Positions 8,464-17,849 are shown, counted from the stretch's first letter. The stretch: 64,000 nucleotides of DNA from Nitrospirota bacterium (GCA_021813405.1 JAKAKS010000006.1:1-64000); one strand, 5' to 3'. Program-made: numbers and translations. Notes: generated by a model not told the origin, from the sequence alone.

Positions 8464-11334
8464 CTAGCCGGTGATCCCCATTTTTTTCATCAGCTCCATT
8501 ATCTGGCTATAGTCGCCGTCCTCAGCCTCCATGAAACCCGTATACGAGGCATCTATCGATTCGATTATGGCCTTTTGCCTGGGATTATGGAAGCTAAGGG
8601 CAAGAAGAGCTTTTCTCAAGCCGGCCTCCACTTCAGGCTCAATACCTTCCCTTACGGTTATATTGAATTCGGGTATATCCGGCGAAACCTTTATAAAGGC
8701 AAGCCCCTCGCCCCTGAATTTCTGCGCTATGGACTCCATTATCCCGCCCGCATCAAAATCACCCTTAAGGACGGCATGCGCCACGTCATGATGGTGGCCA
8801 AGGAAATTGTAATAGGAAAGGTCCTTCAGCTCTATGCCCTCTTCCTGCAGCACTGCCCTGGGCATTAAATGGCTGGAGGTTGAATTAATATCTCCAAAAG
8901 CAAACGACCTGCCCCTTAAATCCTTCAGGGATTTTACCGTGCCGTTTGCCTTAGCCACTATAACCGAATGGTGAAAGGGCTTACCGCCCCTCAGCGCCTT
9001 TACCAGCACCCTGGCCCCATATGCGGTGCGTGCCTGGATATAAGTGGACGGCGTAAGGTAGGAAAAATCGGTTATGCCCTTGCCCAGTTCCCCCACGGCC
9101 GATTCAAAATCCGGGGCCACTTTCAGTTCAACTTTCCTGCCAAGCGTTTCCGAGAGATAAGCGGCAAGCGGGCTGAATTTCCTGTACATCTCCGCCGGAG
9201 ACTCCAGCGGCACAATTCCGAACCGCAGTGTGCCGTGGTCCGCCGATGCAAGCGTGAAGTGCTGCATCTCCGCGTTCATAAGGTCCGCCTTCTGCAAAAG
9301 CCCCCTTAGCGTTCTGTTTATCCTGAAGGAAAGATCCCTGGATTTTGCGGGTATCTCCTTTATTTTCTCAACAGAGGCCCATATCTGGCCAGCCCCGGTC
9401 TTCTGCTCGTTTATCGCCTTGGCGATGTGCTGGCTTTTTTCGGACACCACGTCAAGCGCCTGGGAAATCTGCCTGCTGCTTTCGGCCTGCTGCCCTGTGG
9501 TGCTCCGCACCTGGACTGAGGCGTCCTTCATCCGCTCCGCCGCGGAGATGATAAGCGCCACCCCTTTGGACTGCTCGGATGTGGCCCTGGCCATCCGCCC
9601 CACCATCACCCTCATGCCCTCAACCGCCTCCGATACAAGCCTTGCGCTCCTGGCCTGCTCGGACGTGGTCCTCTCTATAGAGCCCACCATCTCCGAGGAG
9701 CGTTTGGAGCTGTCCAGAATTTTCTTTAATGACTGGTCGGCATCGCCTACCAATGAAAGCCCCTGGTCAACTGCCCCCATTCCTTCTTTCATGGAGTCCA
9801 CGGCCGTCTTCACCTCGGCGCGTACCGCATCTATCAAAGACGCTATCTCCTGGGTTGAAACGCCTGTCCGTTCGGCCAGGCCCTTTATCTCGTCGGCAAC
9901 AACCGAAAAACCCTTCCCCTTTTCACCAGCCTGGGCGGCCAGTATTGCTGCGTTCAGCGCCAGCAGGGTGGTCTGTTCGGTTATCTCATCTATAACGGTG
10001 AGTATCTTGCCTATCTCCTCGGACCTCCCGCCAAGTTTCTTCAGCGCCGAAGCAGTGGAATCCACGGAGACTTTTATCTGCTGCATCCCTTCCTTTGTCT
10101 TCTCAACGGCGGAAACGCCAAGCTGGGAAACCTCAATGGCAACGTTTTCAGAAAACTTGGAGGACTCCTTTGCCTTCTCTTCCACTTCCTTTATGGACTG
10201 CATTATCTCTGTAATGGAGGAAATCGTGTTGTCGGAGGTCTCGGCAAGCTCGTTCGCTCCTCCGGCCACTTCCTTGAGCGTGGCGGAAAGCTCTTCAATG
10301 GAGGAGCCGGTCTCGTCAACAGCACCGGTGAGCATGTTTGCCATCTCAGAGATGCTCTCAATGGAGGCCGCAATCTCCTCTGTGGATGCGGCAGTCTCTT
10401 CCATGGAGGCAACTAGGCTGTCCACGCTCTCGGCTATCTCTGTTATGGCCGCATTAAGCTGCTCAACGGATGTTGATATATCCGCTATGGCCTCCGATTC
10501 TGTCTGGGTGAACCCGGACAGCTTGTCCGAATCCTTCTCCACATTGGAGGCGGCCAGGGCGATGTCCCTGGAAAGGTCCTTCACCCTTACAAGGACGTTG
10601 CTGATCGAAGACAGGGCGGCCCGGATCGATTTCTGGAGTGAGCCCAGCTCATCCCTGGAATCCACGCCGCCATCATACGAGAGGTCCCCGATGGCCAGCT
10701 TGCGGGCGGCGGACTCCATCCTCTGCACCCTGGCTATCACAACCCTGTTCAAGATCATCCAGAACAGGAATCCCAGGCCAATGGCCCCCAGTATGCTGCC
10801 GCCAAGGATGATGTATGTAAATTCCGAGATGCTTGCATATTCCTCATTGAGGTTGGCCGAAACCTTCACCACACCGCGCAGCGGAAGGTTATCGGAATGG
10901 CACTGGCGGCAGGCCCGCTTGTTTTCAAGCGGCGCATAAAGGACGGACTCTCTGCCACGCCTTAATATCAGAGGGCGTCCGCCGTTCCACTTCAACTGCT
11001 GGATGATGCCAGCCTCGGTAACAGGAGACTGCGGATTGAATGCCTCCCTGCCCTGCCAATTGTAAACGGTAACAGAGTCCAGCGATTTTATTTTCTTGTA
11101 CGCGGGAAGGGCCAGGGCGGCCGCGCTGGGCTGGCCGGTAAGCATTGCGCTTTCGATGTTAGCCCTTATAAGCTCGGATACGGCAACCAGTTTCTGGTCG
11201 CCAATCTCATAAATTTCCTTCCGCTGTTTTGAAAGCACAACAAGATTTATGAGGATAATGCCCAGAATCAGAATGACAAAGCCGGCCCCGAAAATCTTGA
11301 ATTCCAGCTTGTCCCTAAACCGCATCTTTGACAC
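8464..11334 (-). CDS. Chemoreceptor with CxxCH motif and C-terminal PhnD-like domain
   Basis: The protein (956 residues) has TM1 (about 16-34), a periplasmic domain with CRQCH at 142-146, which fits a covalent heme-c site, TM2 (about 174-196), HAMP, and an MCP signalling hairpin with tip [19 protein letters not shown] (about 453-471). From residue 702 to the end there is a full periplasmic-binding-protein-like domain of the phosphonate/phosphite (PhnD) type: [46 protein letters not shown]. By topology this binding domain is cytoplasmic, which is unusual. It could sense an internal ligand while the N-terminal domain reports redox or gas; both are inference. Confidence 0.9.
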   Translation of the reverse strand: MSKMRFRDKLEFKIFGAGFVILILGIILINLVVLSKQRKEIYEIGDQKLVAVSELIRANIESAMLTGQPSAAALALPAYKKIKSLDSVTVYNWQGREAFNPQSPVTEAGIIQQLKWNGGRPLILRRGRESVLYAPLENKRACRQCHSDNLPLRGVVKVSANLNEEYASISEFTYIILGGSILGAIGLGFLFWMILNRVVIARVQRMESAARKLAIGDLSYDGGVDSRDELGSLQKSIRAALSSISNVLVRVKDLSRDIALAASNVEKDSDKLSGFTQTESEAIADISTSVEQLNAAITEIAESVDSLVASMEETAASTEEIAASIESISEMANMLTGAVDETGSSIEELSATLKEVAGGANELAETSDNTISSITEIMQSIKEVEEKAKESSKFSENVAIEVSQLGVSAVEKTKEGMQQIKVSVDSTASALKKLGGRSEEIGKILTVIDEITEQTTLLALNAAILAAQAGEKGKGFSVVADEIKGLAERTGVSTQEIASLIDAVRAEVKTAVDSMKEGMGAVDQGLSLVGDADQSLKKILDSSKRSSEMVGSIERTTSEQARSARLVSEAVEGMRVMVGRMARATSEQSKGVALIISAAERMKDASVQVRSTTGQQAESSRQISQALDVVSEKSQHIAKAINEQKTGAGQIWASVEKIKEIPAKSRDLSFRINRTLRGLLQKADLMNAEMQHFTLASADHGTLRFGIVPLESPAEMYRKFSPLAAYLSETLGRKVELKVAPDFESAVGELGKGITDFSYLTPSTYIQARTAYGARVLVKALRGGKPFHHSVIVAKANGTVKSLKDLRGRSFAFGDINSTSSHLMPRAVLQEEGIELKDLSYYNFLGHHHDVAHAVLKGDFDAGGIMESIAQKFRGEGLAFIKVSPDIPEFNITVREGIEPEVEAGLRKALLALSFHNPRQKAIIESIDASYTGFMEAEDGDYSQIMELMKKMGITG

Positions 11335-12292
11335 TCAAAACCTCGCCGGTCTTCATAACCGAGATAAAATTCCCATCCACCAGGGCCACGCCCTCCAGAT
11401 ATTTCACTTCTATCTCGGACAGGTGGGCAGGCGGCTCCTGCACCGACGCGGCCGGTATCCTCAGCACGTCCTCCACCATATCAACGCTTACGCCTATGGA
11501 ACCCTTCGGCCCGCGCAATATGAGCACGCGGGAGTATTTTCCAGACACACTTTCGCCTTTAAGCCCCAGTCTTGTCTTGAGGTCCATCACTGGTATTATC
11601 TTGCCCCTCAGCGAGCTTACCCCGCTGATGTAAGCCACAACCCTGGGCACCCTGGTTACCTGCTGAGGCTTTAAAATCTCCTCTATATCTTCTATCCTGA
11701 AGGCGTAATCCTCGCCACTCAGCTTGAAGGTAAGCAGCTCAATATTCTTCTGGCGGGTTTTTTCTTTTTCCTGTTCCGCTTCATCCTGTACAGCGCCCGC
11801 CGTTTGCTTAGCCTCTGCAGGCCCCGTCTGTTCTGAGGCAACCGGATGTTGCCCTTCCTGCTGGCCGCAAGAATCCTGCCGCGCCTGCTCCTTTATAGCA
11901 GCCGCGGTTTCGTCCTCAGTTGACAAGCTTTGTTCCCCTGATTCGGCCTGGTTTACGGCATGGCTTTCAGCGGCCAATTCATCCAGCGAAATCGTCTCGA
12001 AATCATCGGACGCGTTGTTGGCTAACTGCTGGGTCTGCGGTTGGGATTGCAGGCTGTCCTGGTCCTCATGCCCGGCATGGGCAGCCGGTTCTTCCGGAGC
12101 GTTTATTTCGACAGGGCGAGCGCTTATTTCCCGGCCTTGGCCGGGAAATGCTTCCGAGGCAACGGCGTCTTGACCGGACTGCGCGCCTGAAATCCCTTCT
12201 TCTTCAGAAGACTTTTCCGCAGTGCCGCCTGCCCCTTCAGCCGCCTTTTGCCTGGCCTCCCTCAGCTTTTTCCTGATCTTTGCGAGGTCCAT
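11315..12292 (-). CDS. cheW: CheW-like protein with long acidic N-terminal extension
   Basis: The C-terminal about 145 residues form a CheW domain ([20 protein letters not shown], then [19 protein letters not shown]). The N-terminal about 180 residues are low complexity, rich in Glu, Gln and Ala, and probably disordered apart from a basic stretch at residues 1-17. At 325 residues it is about twice the usual CheW length. It is the first gene of the operon, with GGGGAGG before the ATG, and overlaps the large MCP gene by 20 bp. The tail may tether or space the array; that is inference. Confidence 0.9.
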   Translation of the reverse strand: MDLAKIRKKLREARQKAAEGAGGTAEKSSEEEGISGAQSGQDAVASEAFPGQGREISARPVEINAPEEPAAHAGHEDQDSLQSQPQTQQLANNASDDFETISLDELAAESHAVNQAESGEQSLSTEDETAAAIKEQARQDSCGQQEGQHPVASEQTGPAEAKQTAGAVQDEAEQEKEKTRQKNIELLTFKLSGEDYAFRIEDIEEILKPQQVTRVPRVVAYISGVSSLRGKIIPVMDLKTRLGLKGESVSGKYSRVLILRGPKGSIGVSVDMVEDVLRIPAASVQEPPAHLSEIEVKYLEGVALVDGNFISVMKTGEVLSVKDAV

Positions 12293-12404
12293 CTGCCTCC
12301 CCTTTAAAGGTATTAAATTGTCACATAAACATTGCTGAAAAGTAAAGAAACATACAATTAAATACAGGGCTGTTGACCGGCCTTATATTTACCCGGCGCA
12401 CAAC

Positions 12405-12442
12405 ACCGCATACGGCGCCGCATAACGCCGCATAACGGCGCA
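12405..12442. repeat. Short direct repeats of CGCCGCATAA type
   Basis: The intergenic region between the che operon and argS contains degenerate tandem units (CCGCATACGG, CGCCGCATAA, CGCCGCATAACGG) directly upstream of the predicted argS promoter. They could be regulator half-sites or simple slippage products. I see no other evidence of function. Confidence 0.4.
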
Positions 12443-12471
12443 TTGACTTGCACTGGCGGGGCGCTTAAACT
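12443..12471 (+). promoter_or_regulatory. Predicted sigma70-type promoter of argS
   Basis: TTGACT (12443-12448) and TAAACT (12466-12471) are separated by exactly 17 nt. The ATG of argS begins 9 nt after the -10 hexamer and no Shine-Dalgarno sequence is present, so the transcript should start within a few nucleotides of the start codon (leaderless mRNA). Confidence 0.6.
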
Positions 12472-12479
12472 TAAAGACC

Positions 12480-14150
12480 ATGTTTGCATCAGTTGAAAAC
12501 AGCTTGCGCCAGGCACTGAAGGCCCTTGGCATGGAGCCCCCGGAGCGGATAGAGGTGGGTGCCCCAAGAGAGGAAGCCTGGGGGGACCTGTCCACGCCCA
12601 TAGCCATGTCCCTCGCCAAACAACTGAAAAAACCGCCCAGGGAGATAGCCCAGGCCATAGCGGCAAAGCTCACGGAAGCTGGCGGCGCGGCGTTTGAAAA
12701 AGTGGAGATCGCCGGGCCGGGTTTCATAAACGTCACCTTCAGCGGGGATTTCATTGTGGAGAAACTGGGCCGGATACTTTCACAAGGGCAGGCCTTTTTA
12801 AGGGCTGATATCGGCAAGGGGAAAACCGTACAGGTGGAGTTTGTAAGCGCAAACCCCACCGGCCCGTTGCACCTTGGCCATGGCAGGGGAGCGGCCGTTG
12901 GCGCGGCGCTTTCAAACCTGCTAGCCGCGGCTGGCTTCAGGGTCACAAAAGAATATTATGTAAATGACGCGGGCAGGCAGGTTGCGCTGCTTGGCGAGTC
13001 CGTGTTTGCAAGATATCAGGAGCTCTGCGAAGCAGATTATCCATTCCCGGATGATGGCTACCGGGGCGATTACATCATGGACATTGCGCGCCAGATAACA
13101 GAGGCAGAAGGGGACAAACACAAAGGCCAGGATTTCGCGCAGGCGGGAAATTACTTCACGGAGAAGTCCTGTGCGATGATGCTTGCCGCCATAAAGAAAG
13201 ACCTTGAAGGTTTTGGCGTGGCCTTTGATATCTGGCAGAGCGAGAAAGAGCTCTATAAAAAAAGGGAAGGCGGGGAAAGCGAAGTTGATGACACCATCAA
13301 TTCCCTCCGCGCAAAGGGTTTCGTTTACGACAGCGAGGGCGCGGTATGGTTCAAGGCAACCCTGTTTGGCGATGAAAAAGACCGCGTGCTTAAAAAAGGT
13401 GGCGGCCAGTACACGTATTTTGCCTCCGATATCGCTTATCACAAATTGAAAGTGGACGCCGGCTATGACGAGCTGATAGACATCTGGGGGGCCGACCACC
13501 ACGGCTACATACCGCGCGTTAAGGCCGCGCTGGAAGCGCTTGGTTACAACAGGGAAAAGCTTCGCGTGCTGCTGGTGCAGATTGTAAACCTCTTGCGCGG
13601 CGGCAAACCGGTGCAGATGTCCAAGCGGGCGGGCGAGTTCGTTACCCTGAAGGAAGTGATAGACGAGGTTGGCGCGGACACAACAAAGTTCATATTCCTT
13701 ACCCGCAGGCCGGACAGCCATCTGGATTTCGACCTGGAAACAGCGAAGGCGGCATCGGCGGAAAACCCAGTATATTACGTTCAGTACGCATTTGCCCGGA
13801 TAAACAGCATATTCAGGCATGCGCGCGAAAAAGGGATACCCGAGGGCGAGGCGCGCACCGGCCAGGCGGACCTCCGGCTGCTTTCAGAACCTGAAGAATT
13901 GAAGCTGGCCAAAAAGCTGCTTGCATATCCCACGGTTTTTGAAGGCGCCGCGCGCGCCCATGAGCCGCACCGGATTACCTATTACCTTCAGGAACTGGCC
14001 GGGCTATTCCATCCTTATTACAACCGTCATAAGGTGGTTACCGATGACACCGGACTCACCCTCGCACGCCTGGCACTGGTTGAAGCCATCAGCACCGTCC
14101 TTAAGGACGGCCTATCAATTCTGGGCGTCTCGGCCCCGGAGCGGATGTAA
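12480..14150 (+). CDS. argS: Arginyl-tRNA synthetase
   Basis: This class I synthetase charges tRNA-Arg with arginine using ATP. The 556-residue protein has the N-terminal Add-1 domain, the HIGH signature as PTGPLHLGHGRG, the KMSKS-equivalent QMSKRAGEFVTL and a C-terminal helical DALR anticodon-binding domain (about 440-556). The first Met gives the standard family N-terminus. It is divergent from the che operon and appears to be expressed from its own promoter as a leaderless message. A tRNA-Arg(UCU) gene lies at 63366. Confidence 0.97.
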   Translation: MFASVENSLRQALKALGMEPPERIEVGAPREEAWGDLSTPIAMSLAKQLKKPPREIAQAIAAKLTEAGGAAFEKVEIAGPGFINVTFSGDFIVEKLGRILSQGQAFLRADIGKGKTVQVEFVSANPTGPLHLGHGRGAAVGAALSNLLAAAGFRVTKEYYVNDAGRQVALLGESVFARYQELCEADYPFPDDGYRGDYIMDIARQITEAEGDKHKGQDFAQAGNYFTEKSCAMMLAAIKKDLEGFGVAFDIWQSEKELYKKREGGESEVDDTINSLRAKGFVYDSEGAVWFKATLFGDEKDRVLKKGGGQYTYFASDIAYHKLKVDAGYDELIDIWGADHHGYIPRVKAALEALGYNREKLRVLLVQIVNLLRGGKPVQMSKRAGEFVTLKEVIDEVGADTTKFIFLTRRPDSHLDFDLETAKAASAENPVYYVQYAFARINSIFRHAREKGIPEGEARTGQADLRLLSEPEELKLAKKLLAYPTVFEGAARAHEPHRITYYLQELAGLFHPYYNRHKVVTDDTGLTLARLALVEAISTVLKDGLSILGVSAPERM

Positions 14151-14252
14151 TTTAAGCCGTAAAGATATTTGCCGGCACGCAGGGTACGCAGAAAATCAAA
14201 ATATAAAATTAAGTATTGCGCCGCTTTAAATTCTTAAAAAATGGCTGCAAGT

Positions 14253-14795
14253 TCAATTATCTATCGCATCCAGCCTGATTGTGAGATACAGGGTCTTGCC
14301 CGCAAGCGGATTGTTTAAATCCAGCACCACGGTATTTTTCTTTACCGCTAAAATCTTTACCGGTATTTTCCCTCCGCTGGGGCCCAGCCTGTAGGAAATG
14401 GACATCCCGGGCTGTATGCCAGATGGCAAATCGCTGCTTGGCAGTTCAACTACTTTTTTGGGGTCATACTGGCCAAATCCTTCCTCAGGAGTCAAGACAA
14501 CTTTCTTTTGCTGCCCAGGCCTCATCCCGATTACGGCTTTGTCGAACCCGGGCACGACCTGGTGCGCGCCTACCCTGAATACAAAAGATTTCATTTCTCT
14601 TGTGTCATGAATTACCCTGCCATCCGCCATCAGAACATATTCCGTGGTAATCAAATCACCTTTTTTTACTCCATCGTCCACCGGTTGTGTCCCGCTTGTG
14701 GCGCACGAGCCGCAAAGGAGAGCTGTTAAAAATACAGCGCCCGTCCAAAAAATTTCCTTTATACGCGCAATAAAGATGCCGGCTCCATTTTCCAT
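14253..14795 (-). CDS. FKBP-type peptidyl-prolyl isomerase, exported
   Basis: The protein (180 residues) has an N-terminal hydrophobic segment ending LLCGSC, possibly a non-standard lipobox, then an FKBP domain of the SlyD-like branch: GDLITTEYVLMADGRVIHDT, QVVPGFDKAVIGMRPGQQKKV and an insert-in-flap region LPSGIQPGMSI, ending DLNNPLAGKTLYLTI. It probably helps fold proteins in the periplasm, tethered to the membrane. GGAGGAC precedes the ATG by 8 nt. It is transcribed divergently from the aminotransferase gene across twin palindromes at 14873-14928. Confidence 0.88.
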   Translation of the reverse strand: MENGAGIFIARIKEIFWTGAVFLTALLCGSCATSGTQPVDDGVKKGDLITTEYVLMADGRVIHDTREMKSFVFRVGAHQVVPGFDKAVIGMRPGQQKKVVLTPEEGFGQYDPKKVVELPSSDLPSGIQPGMSISYRLGPSGGKIPVKILAVKKNTVVLDLNNPLAGKTLYLTIRLDAIDN

Positions 14796-14872
14796 TGTCT
14801 ATTGTCCTCCATCCAAACTGACTCCGGGCACAAAGGCGTATCGGAATCATATACGTTCATTTTAATGATTGC

Positions 14873-14892
14873 TATACTGTTTTAACAGTATA
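14873..14892. promoter_or_regulatory. Palindrome TATACTGTT-TT-AACAGTATA, candidate operator 1
   Basis: This is a perfect 9-bp inverted repeat with a 2-bp centre, containing the half-sites TACTGT and ACAGTA. It lies in the divergent FKBP/aminotransferase intergenic region. The same half-sites recur in the second site 37 bp away centre to centre, which suggests a repressor or activator binding pair. Confidence 0.5.
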
Positions 14893-14910
14893 CCTTTTTA
14901 GATTTCAACT

Positions 14911-14928
14911 TACTGTTATCTGACAGTA
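14911..14928. promoter_or_regulatory. Palindrome TACTGT-N6-ACAGTA, candidate operator 2
   Basis: This inverted repeat shares the hexamer half-sites of the site at 14873-14892 but has a 6-bp rather than 4-bp spacer. It lies about 63 bp upstream of the predicted -10 element of the aminotransferase gene. The cognate regulator is not identifiable in the window. Confidence 0.45.
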
Positions 14929-14990
14929 CCAATCTTGGAACTGCGTAACAAAATCAGGGCAAATAACTGATGATTTAAAATTTGGAATGA

Positions 14991-14996
14991 TATAAA
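14991..14996 (+). promoter_or_regulatory. Predicted -10 element of aminotransferase gene
   Basis: TATAAA ends 8 nt before the ATG at 15005, with no Shine-Dalgarno sequence between. The -35 region (TGATGA, 17 nt upstream) is weak. The arrangement predicts a leaderless transcript, as for argS. Confidence 0.45.
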
Positions 14997-15004
14997 ATAT
15001 CACG

Positions 15005-15922
15005 ATGCTGGAAAAGACAAGCAAGATATGGATGGACGGCAAGCTGGTGGGCTGGGACGAGGCGAAGGTGCATGTGCTTACTCATTCCCTGCATTACGGG
15101 CTTACCGTATTTGAAGGCATCCGCTGTTATAAGACGCATAAAGGCCCGGCTGTATTCAGGCTGCCGGAGCACGTAAAGAGGCTCTTCGGCTCCGCCCACA
15201 TATTCCAGATGGAAGTTCCTTACTCCGAGGAGCAGATATCAAAGGCCATACTTCAGACGGTAAAGGCAAACAGAATATCGGAATGCTACATAAGGCCGAT
15301 TATATACCTTGGCTACGGGGTAATGGGCCTTTACGCAAAGAACTCCCCGGTAAACGTGTCGATAGCTTTGTGGCCATGGGGGGCCTATCTTGGTGACAAA
15401 GGCCTCAGGGAAGGAATAAGGCTGAAAACGTCCTCCTTTGTCAGGGGGCATGTGAACTCCAACATGTCCATGGCAAAGGTTGGCGGGTATTACGTTAATT
15501 CCCAGCTTGCCAAGAGTGAGGCTGTGGCCTGTGGATATGAAGAGGCACTGCTCCTAGATACAGAAGGTTATGTCTCCGAGGCAAGCGGGGCAAACGTGTT
15601 CATGGTAAGAAACGGGATTTTAAAAACAACACCGCTTACTTCCATACTGGAAGGAATAACCAGGAACACCATCCTTGATCTGGCCACAGATATAGGGTTT
15701 AAGGTGCGGGAAGAAAGGTTTACGCGCGACGAGGTGTATATTGCAGACGAGGCGTTTCTTACCGGCACTGCCGCGGAGATCACGCCAATCCGGGAACTGG
15801 ACGGCAGGACCATCGGCGCGGGCAAGCCTGGAAAGATGACCAAGGCCCTCCAGGAAGCCTTCTTTTCGGTTGTAAAAGGCAAGGCGCGTAAATACTCCCG
15901 CTGGCTTACTGCCGTTAAATAG
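15005..15922 (+). CDS. ilvE: Branched-chain amino acid aminotransferase
   Basis: This is a 305-residue class IV PLP-dependent aminotransferase, which transfers amino groups between glutamate and branched-chain 2-oxo acids. The N-terminus [20 protein letters not shown] and [13 protein letters not shown]-type motif ([14 protein letters not shown]) are characteristic of IlvE. The PLP lysine lies in [14 protein letters not shown], and [10 protein letters not shown] and [13 protein letters not shown] are conserved phosphate- and substrate-binding segments. It stands alone with no other ilv/leu genes nearby. The upstream twin palindromes and leaderless promoter suggest dedicated regulation. Confidence 0.95.
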   Translation: MLEKTSKIWMDGKLVGWDEAKVHVLTHSLHYGLTVFEGIRCYKTHKGPAVFRLPEHVKRLFGSAHIFQMEVPYSEEQISKAILQTVKANRISECYIRPIIYLGYGVMGLYAKNSPVNVSIALWPWGAYLGDKGLREGIRLKTSSFVRGHVNSNMSMAKVGGYYVNSQLAKSEAVACGYEEALLLDTEGYVSEASGANVFMVRNGILKTTPLTSILEGITRNTILDLATDIGFKVREERFTRDEVYIADEAFLTGTAAEITPIRELDGRTIGAGKPGKMTKALQEAFFSVVKGKARKYSRWLTAVK

Positions 15923-16006
15923 ATTATTAAACAGATTTAATCCGGGCACCTGCCGGCAGCGCTCAAAAATTTCCGCTCACTCTAAACGGGGGGCCTTCAA
16001 AAAACT

Positions 16007-17218
16007 TTGCCGAAGCTGTTTGAAGAGACCCGAATCAAATCCCTGCTTTTGAAAAACCGCATTGTACGGTCGGCCACTCATGAGGGCATGTCCGATGAGG
16101 CCGGATTCCCTGGGAAAGAGCTTTTTGCGCTTTATGAAAGGCTGGCCAGAGGCGGCGCCGGGCTTATCATAACCGGCTACGCATTTGTATCACGGGAAGG
16201 CAACTCCAATTTCAAAGGCATGCAGGGAATAGACCGGGACGGGCACATACCGGCATACCGCGCGCTGGTAAACCACGTGCACTCGCATGGCGCAAAGATA
16301 GCGATGCAGATAGCCCATTGCGGAAGACAGACCACCAGCGAGGCCGCCGGGACCCAACCTATCGCTCCGTCGCCCGTAAAGGACAAGGCTTTGTTTGTCA
16401 CACCAAGGCAAATGAATGAAGACGACATTGAGAGGATAATAGAGGCCTTTGCGCAGGCGGCCAGGAGGGCCATGGAAAGCGGCTTTGACGCTGTGCAGAT
16501 ACATGGCGCTCACGGCTATCTTGTAAACCAGTTCCTTTCCCCTTACACCAACCGGAGGAAGGACCAGTGGGGCGGGCCGGTTGAAAACCGGATGCGGATT
16601 GTTTCTGAAATTCACAGCCGCTGCCGCAAGGAGATTGGCCATGATTTCCCTCTGCTGATAAAAATCAACGGATACGACAATATGAAAAAAGGCCTGAAGA
16701 TTGGCGAGGCCGTTATAATGGCACAGATGATTGCCGCTATGGGCTTTGACGGAATTGAAGTAAGCTGCGGAATTTTTGACGACAACCAGTCCACTATCCG
16801 CGGTGACCTGCCGGTTGAAGCGATACTGGATGAATGGGACATGTACAAGAGAAAAAATCCCGTTTACCGCACTTTCATGAGATACCTTGGCCGGAAGGTC
16901 GTAAAACCTGCGCCGTTTAGCCAGGCGTATAATCTGGAGGCCGCCATGGCCATAAAGAATGCGGTGGACATTCCGGTGTTCGTGGTTGGAGGCATGACAG
17001 ACCCTTCATCAATGGAGCGAATAATCGCAGACAGGGCCGCAGATTACATCAGCATGTCCAGGGCGCTTATAGCGGATCCAGAATTTCCTGAAAAAATACG
17101 GGCGGGAAGTAAAGCCCTCTCACAGTGCACACATTGCAACCTATGCACGGCTTATCTGGCTACAAAACCGCTGCGCTGTTATCGGGGCAAGCGGATTACT
17201 GCCAATCAGGCCGTTTAG
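16007..17218 (+). CDS. NADH:flavin oxidoreductase, Old Yellow Enzyme family
   Basis: The 403-residue TIM-barrel flavoprotein has the family pattern: LFEETRIKSLLLKNRIVRSATHE at the start, MQIAHCGRQT, GFDAVQIHGAHGYLVNQFLSPYTNRR and late FMN-binding ADYISMSRALIADPE. The C-terminus carries CTHCNLC and a further Cys, resembling the 4Fe-4S ligands of 2,4-dienoyl-CoA reductase, but the FAD/NAD domains that follow in that family are missing. The start is TTG with GGGGGG about 10 nt upstream. The substrate is unknown, probably an alpha,beta-unsaturated carbonyl or acyl-CoA. Confidence 0.9.
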   Translation: MPKLFEETRIKSLLLKNRIVRSATHEGMSDEAGFPGKELFALYERLARGGAGLIITGYAFVSREGNSNFKGMQGIDRDGHIPAYRALVNHVHSHGAKIAMQIAHCGRQTTSEAAGTQPIAPSPVKDKALFVTPRQMNEDDIERIIEAFAQAARRAMESGFDAVQIHGAHGYLVNQFLSPYTNRRKDQWGGPVENRMRIVSEIHSRCRKEIGHDFPLLIKINGYDNMKKGLKIGEAVIMAQMIAAMGFDGIEVSCGIFDDNQSTIRGDLPVEAILDEWDMYKRKNPVYRTFMRYLGRKVVKPAPFSQAYNLEAAMAIKNAVDIPVFVVGGMTDPSSMERIIADRAADYISMSRALIADPEFPEKIRAGSKALSQCTHCNLCTAYLATKPLRCYRGKRITANQAV

Positions 17219-17289
17219 CTCTGCAAACAAGCTTGTAAAAAAATCTCTTCCTGATAGAATTTAGACAATTTAAAACAGGAGGTATTCAG

Positions 17290-17727
17290 ATGCCGGAAAG
17301 AAAATCAGAGGCCATATGGAACGGAGGGCTTAAAAACGGCAAAGGCACAGTAAAGCTGGGCAGCGGGATTTTTCAGGGGCCTTATTCGTTCCAGTCGCGG
17401 TTCGAGCAGGGACAAGGCACAAATCCGGAGGAGTTGATCGCGGCCGCGCACGCGGGCTGCTTTTCAATGGCCCTTTCCATGCTGCTGGAACAGGCCGGGT
17501 ACAAGCCGGAGCAGATCAAGACCACTGCAAACGTGCATATAGATAAATCGGGCGACGGTTTCAGGATCACAAAAAGCGAGCTGGAATGCGATGCTCAGGT
17601 GCCAGGCATAAACGATACTGAATTCCAAAAACAGGCGGACGCGGCAAAAAAGAACTGCCCGGTCTCCCAGGCGCTTGGCGGCGTGCAGATAACGCTTAAG
17701 ACGAGGCTGGCCACGCTTAAGGCATGA
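17290..17727 (+). CDS. OsmC/Ohr family peroxiredoxin-like protein
   Basis: OsmC proteins reduce organic hydroperoxides with two reactive cysteines. This 145-residue protein shows both: AAAHAGCFSMALS (first Cys) and KKNCPVSQAL (second Cys). The N-terminal strand WNGGLKNGKGTVKLGSG and length are standard for the OsmC subfamily. A strong AGGAGGT precedes the ATG by about 7 nt. It is a single gene followed by a hairpin at 17762-17781. It adds to the peroxide defence encoded at 21773-23919. Confidence 0.93.
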   Translation: MPERKSEAIWNGGLKNGKGTVKLGSGIFQGPYSFQSRFEQGQGTNPEELIAAAHAGCFSMALSMLLEQAGYKPEQIKTTANVHIDKSGDGFRITKSELECDAQVPGINDTEFQKQADAAKKNCPVSQALGGVQITLKTRLATLKA

Positions 17728-17761
17728 GGCTAACTATCACTTAAAATCCAGTTCTTAACCA

Positions 17762-17781
17762 GGGCGGGCCAGGGCCCGCCC
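17762..17781 (+). terminator. GC-rich hairpin after osmC-like gene
   Basis: GGGCGGGC and GCCCGCCC are perfect 8-bp arms with a 4-nt loop. The downstream run is only moderately T-rich (ATTCAGTTTAG), so it is a plausible but imperfect intrinsic terminator. Confidence 0.5.
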
Positions 17782-17820
17782 ATTCAGTTTAGATTGCGCC
17801 ATAACCGCCGTTCCTTCCGA

Positions 17821-17849
17821 TTGACTGTACATGCCTTGATTGTTAGCCT
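17821..17849 (+). promoter_or_regulatory. Predicted promoter of HhH gene
   Basis: TTGACT (17821-17826) and TAGCCT (17844-17849) are separated by 17 nt. They lie about 75 bp upstream of the ATG at 17922, which has its own AAGGAGG ribosome-binding site. Confidence 0.4.

Noticed and set aside
9230-10939. 569-codon plus-strand ORF
   Set aside because: It is fully antisense to the well-supported large chemoreceptor gene and is a Ser/Ala-rich low-complexity translation typical of a shadow frame.
14873-14928. LexA-box interpretation of the CTGT/ACAG palindromes
   Set aside because: The spacers between CTGT and ACAG are 4 and 6 nt rather than the 8 nt of the E. coli LexA consensus, and no SOS gene is adjacent.
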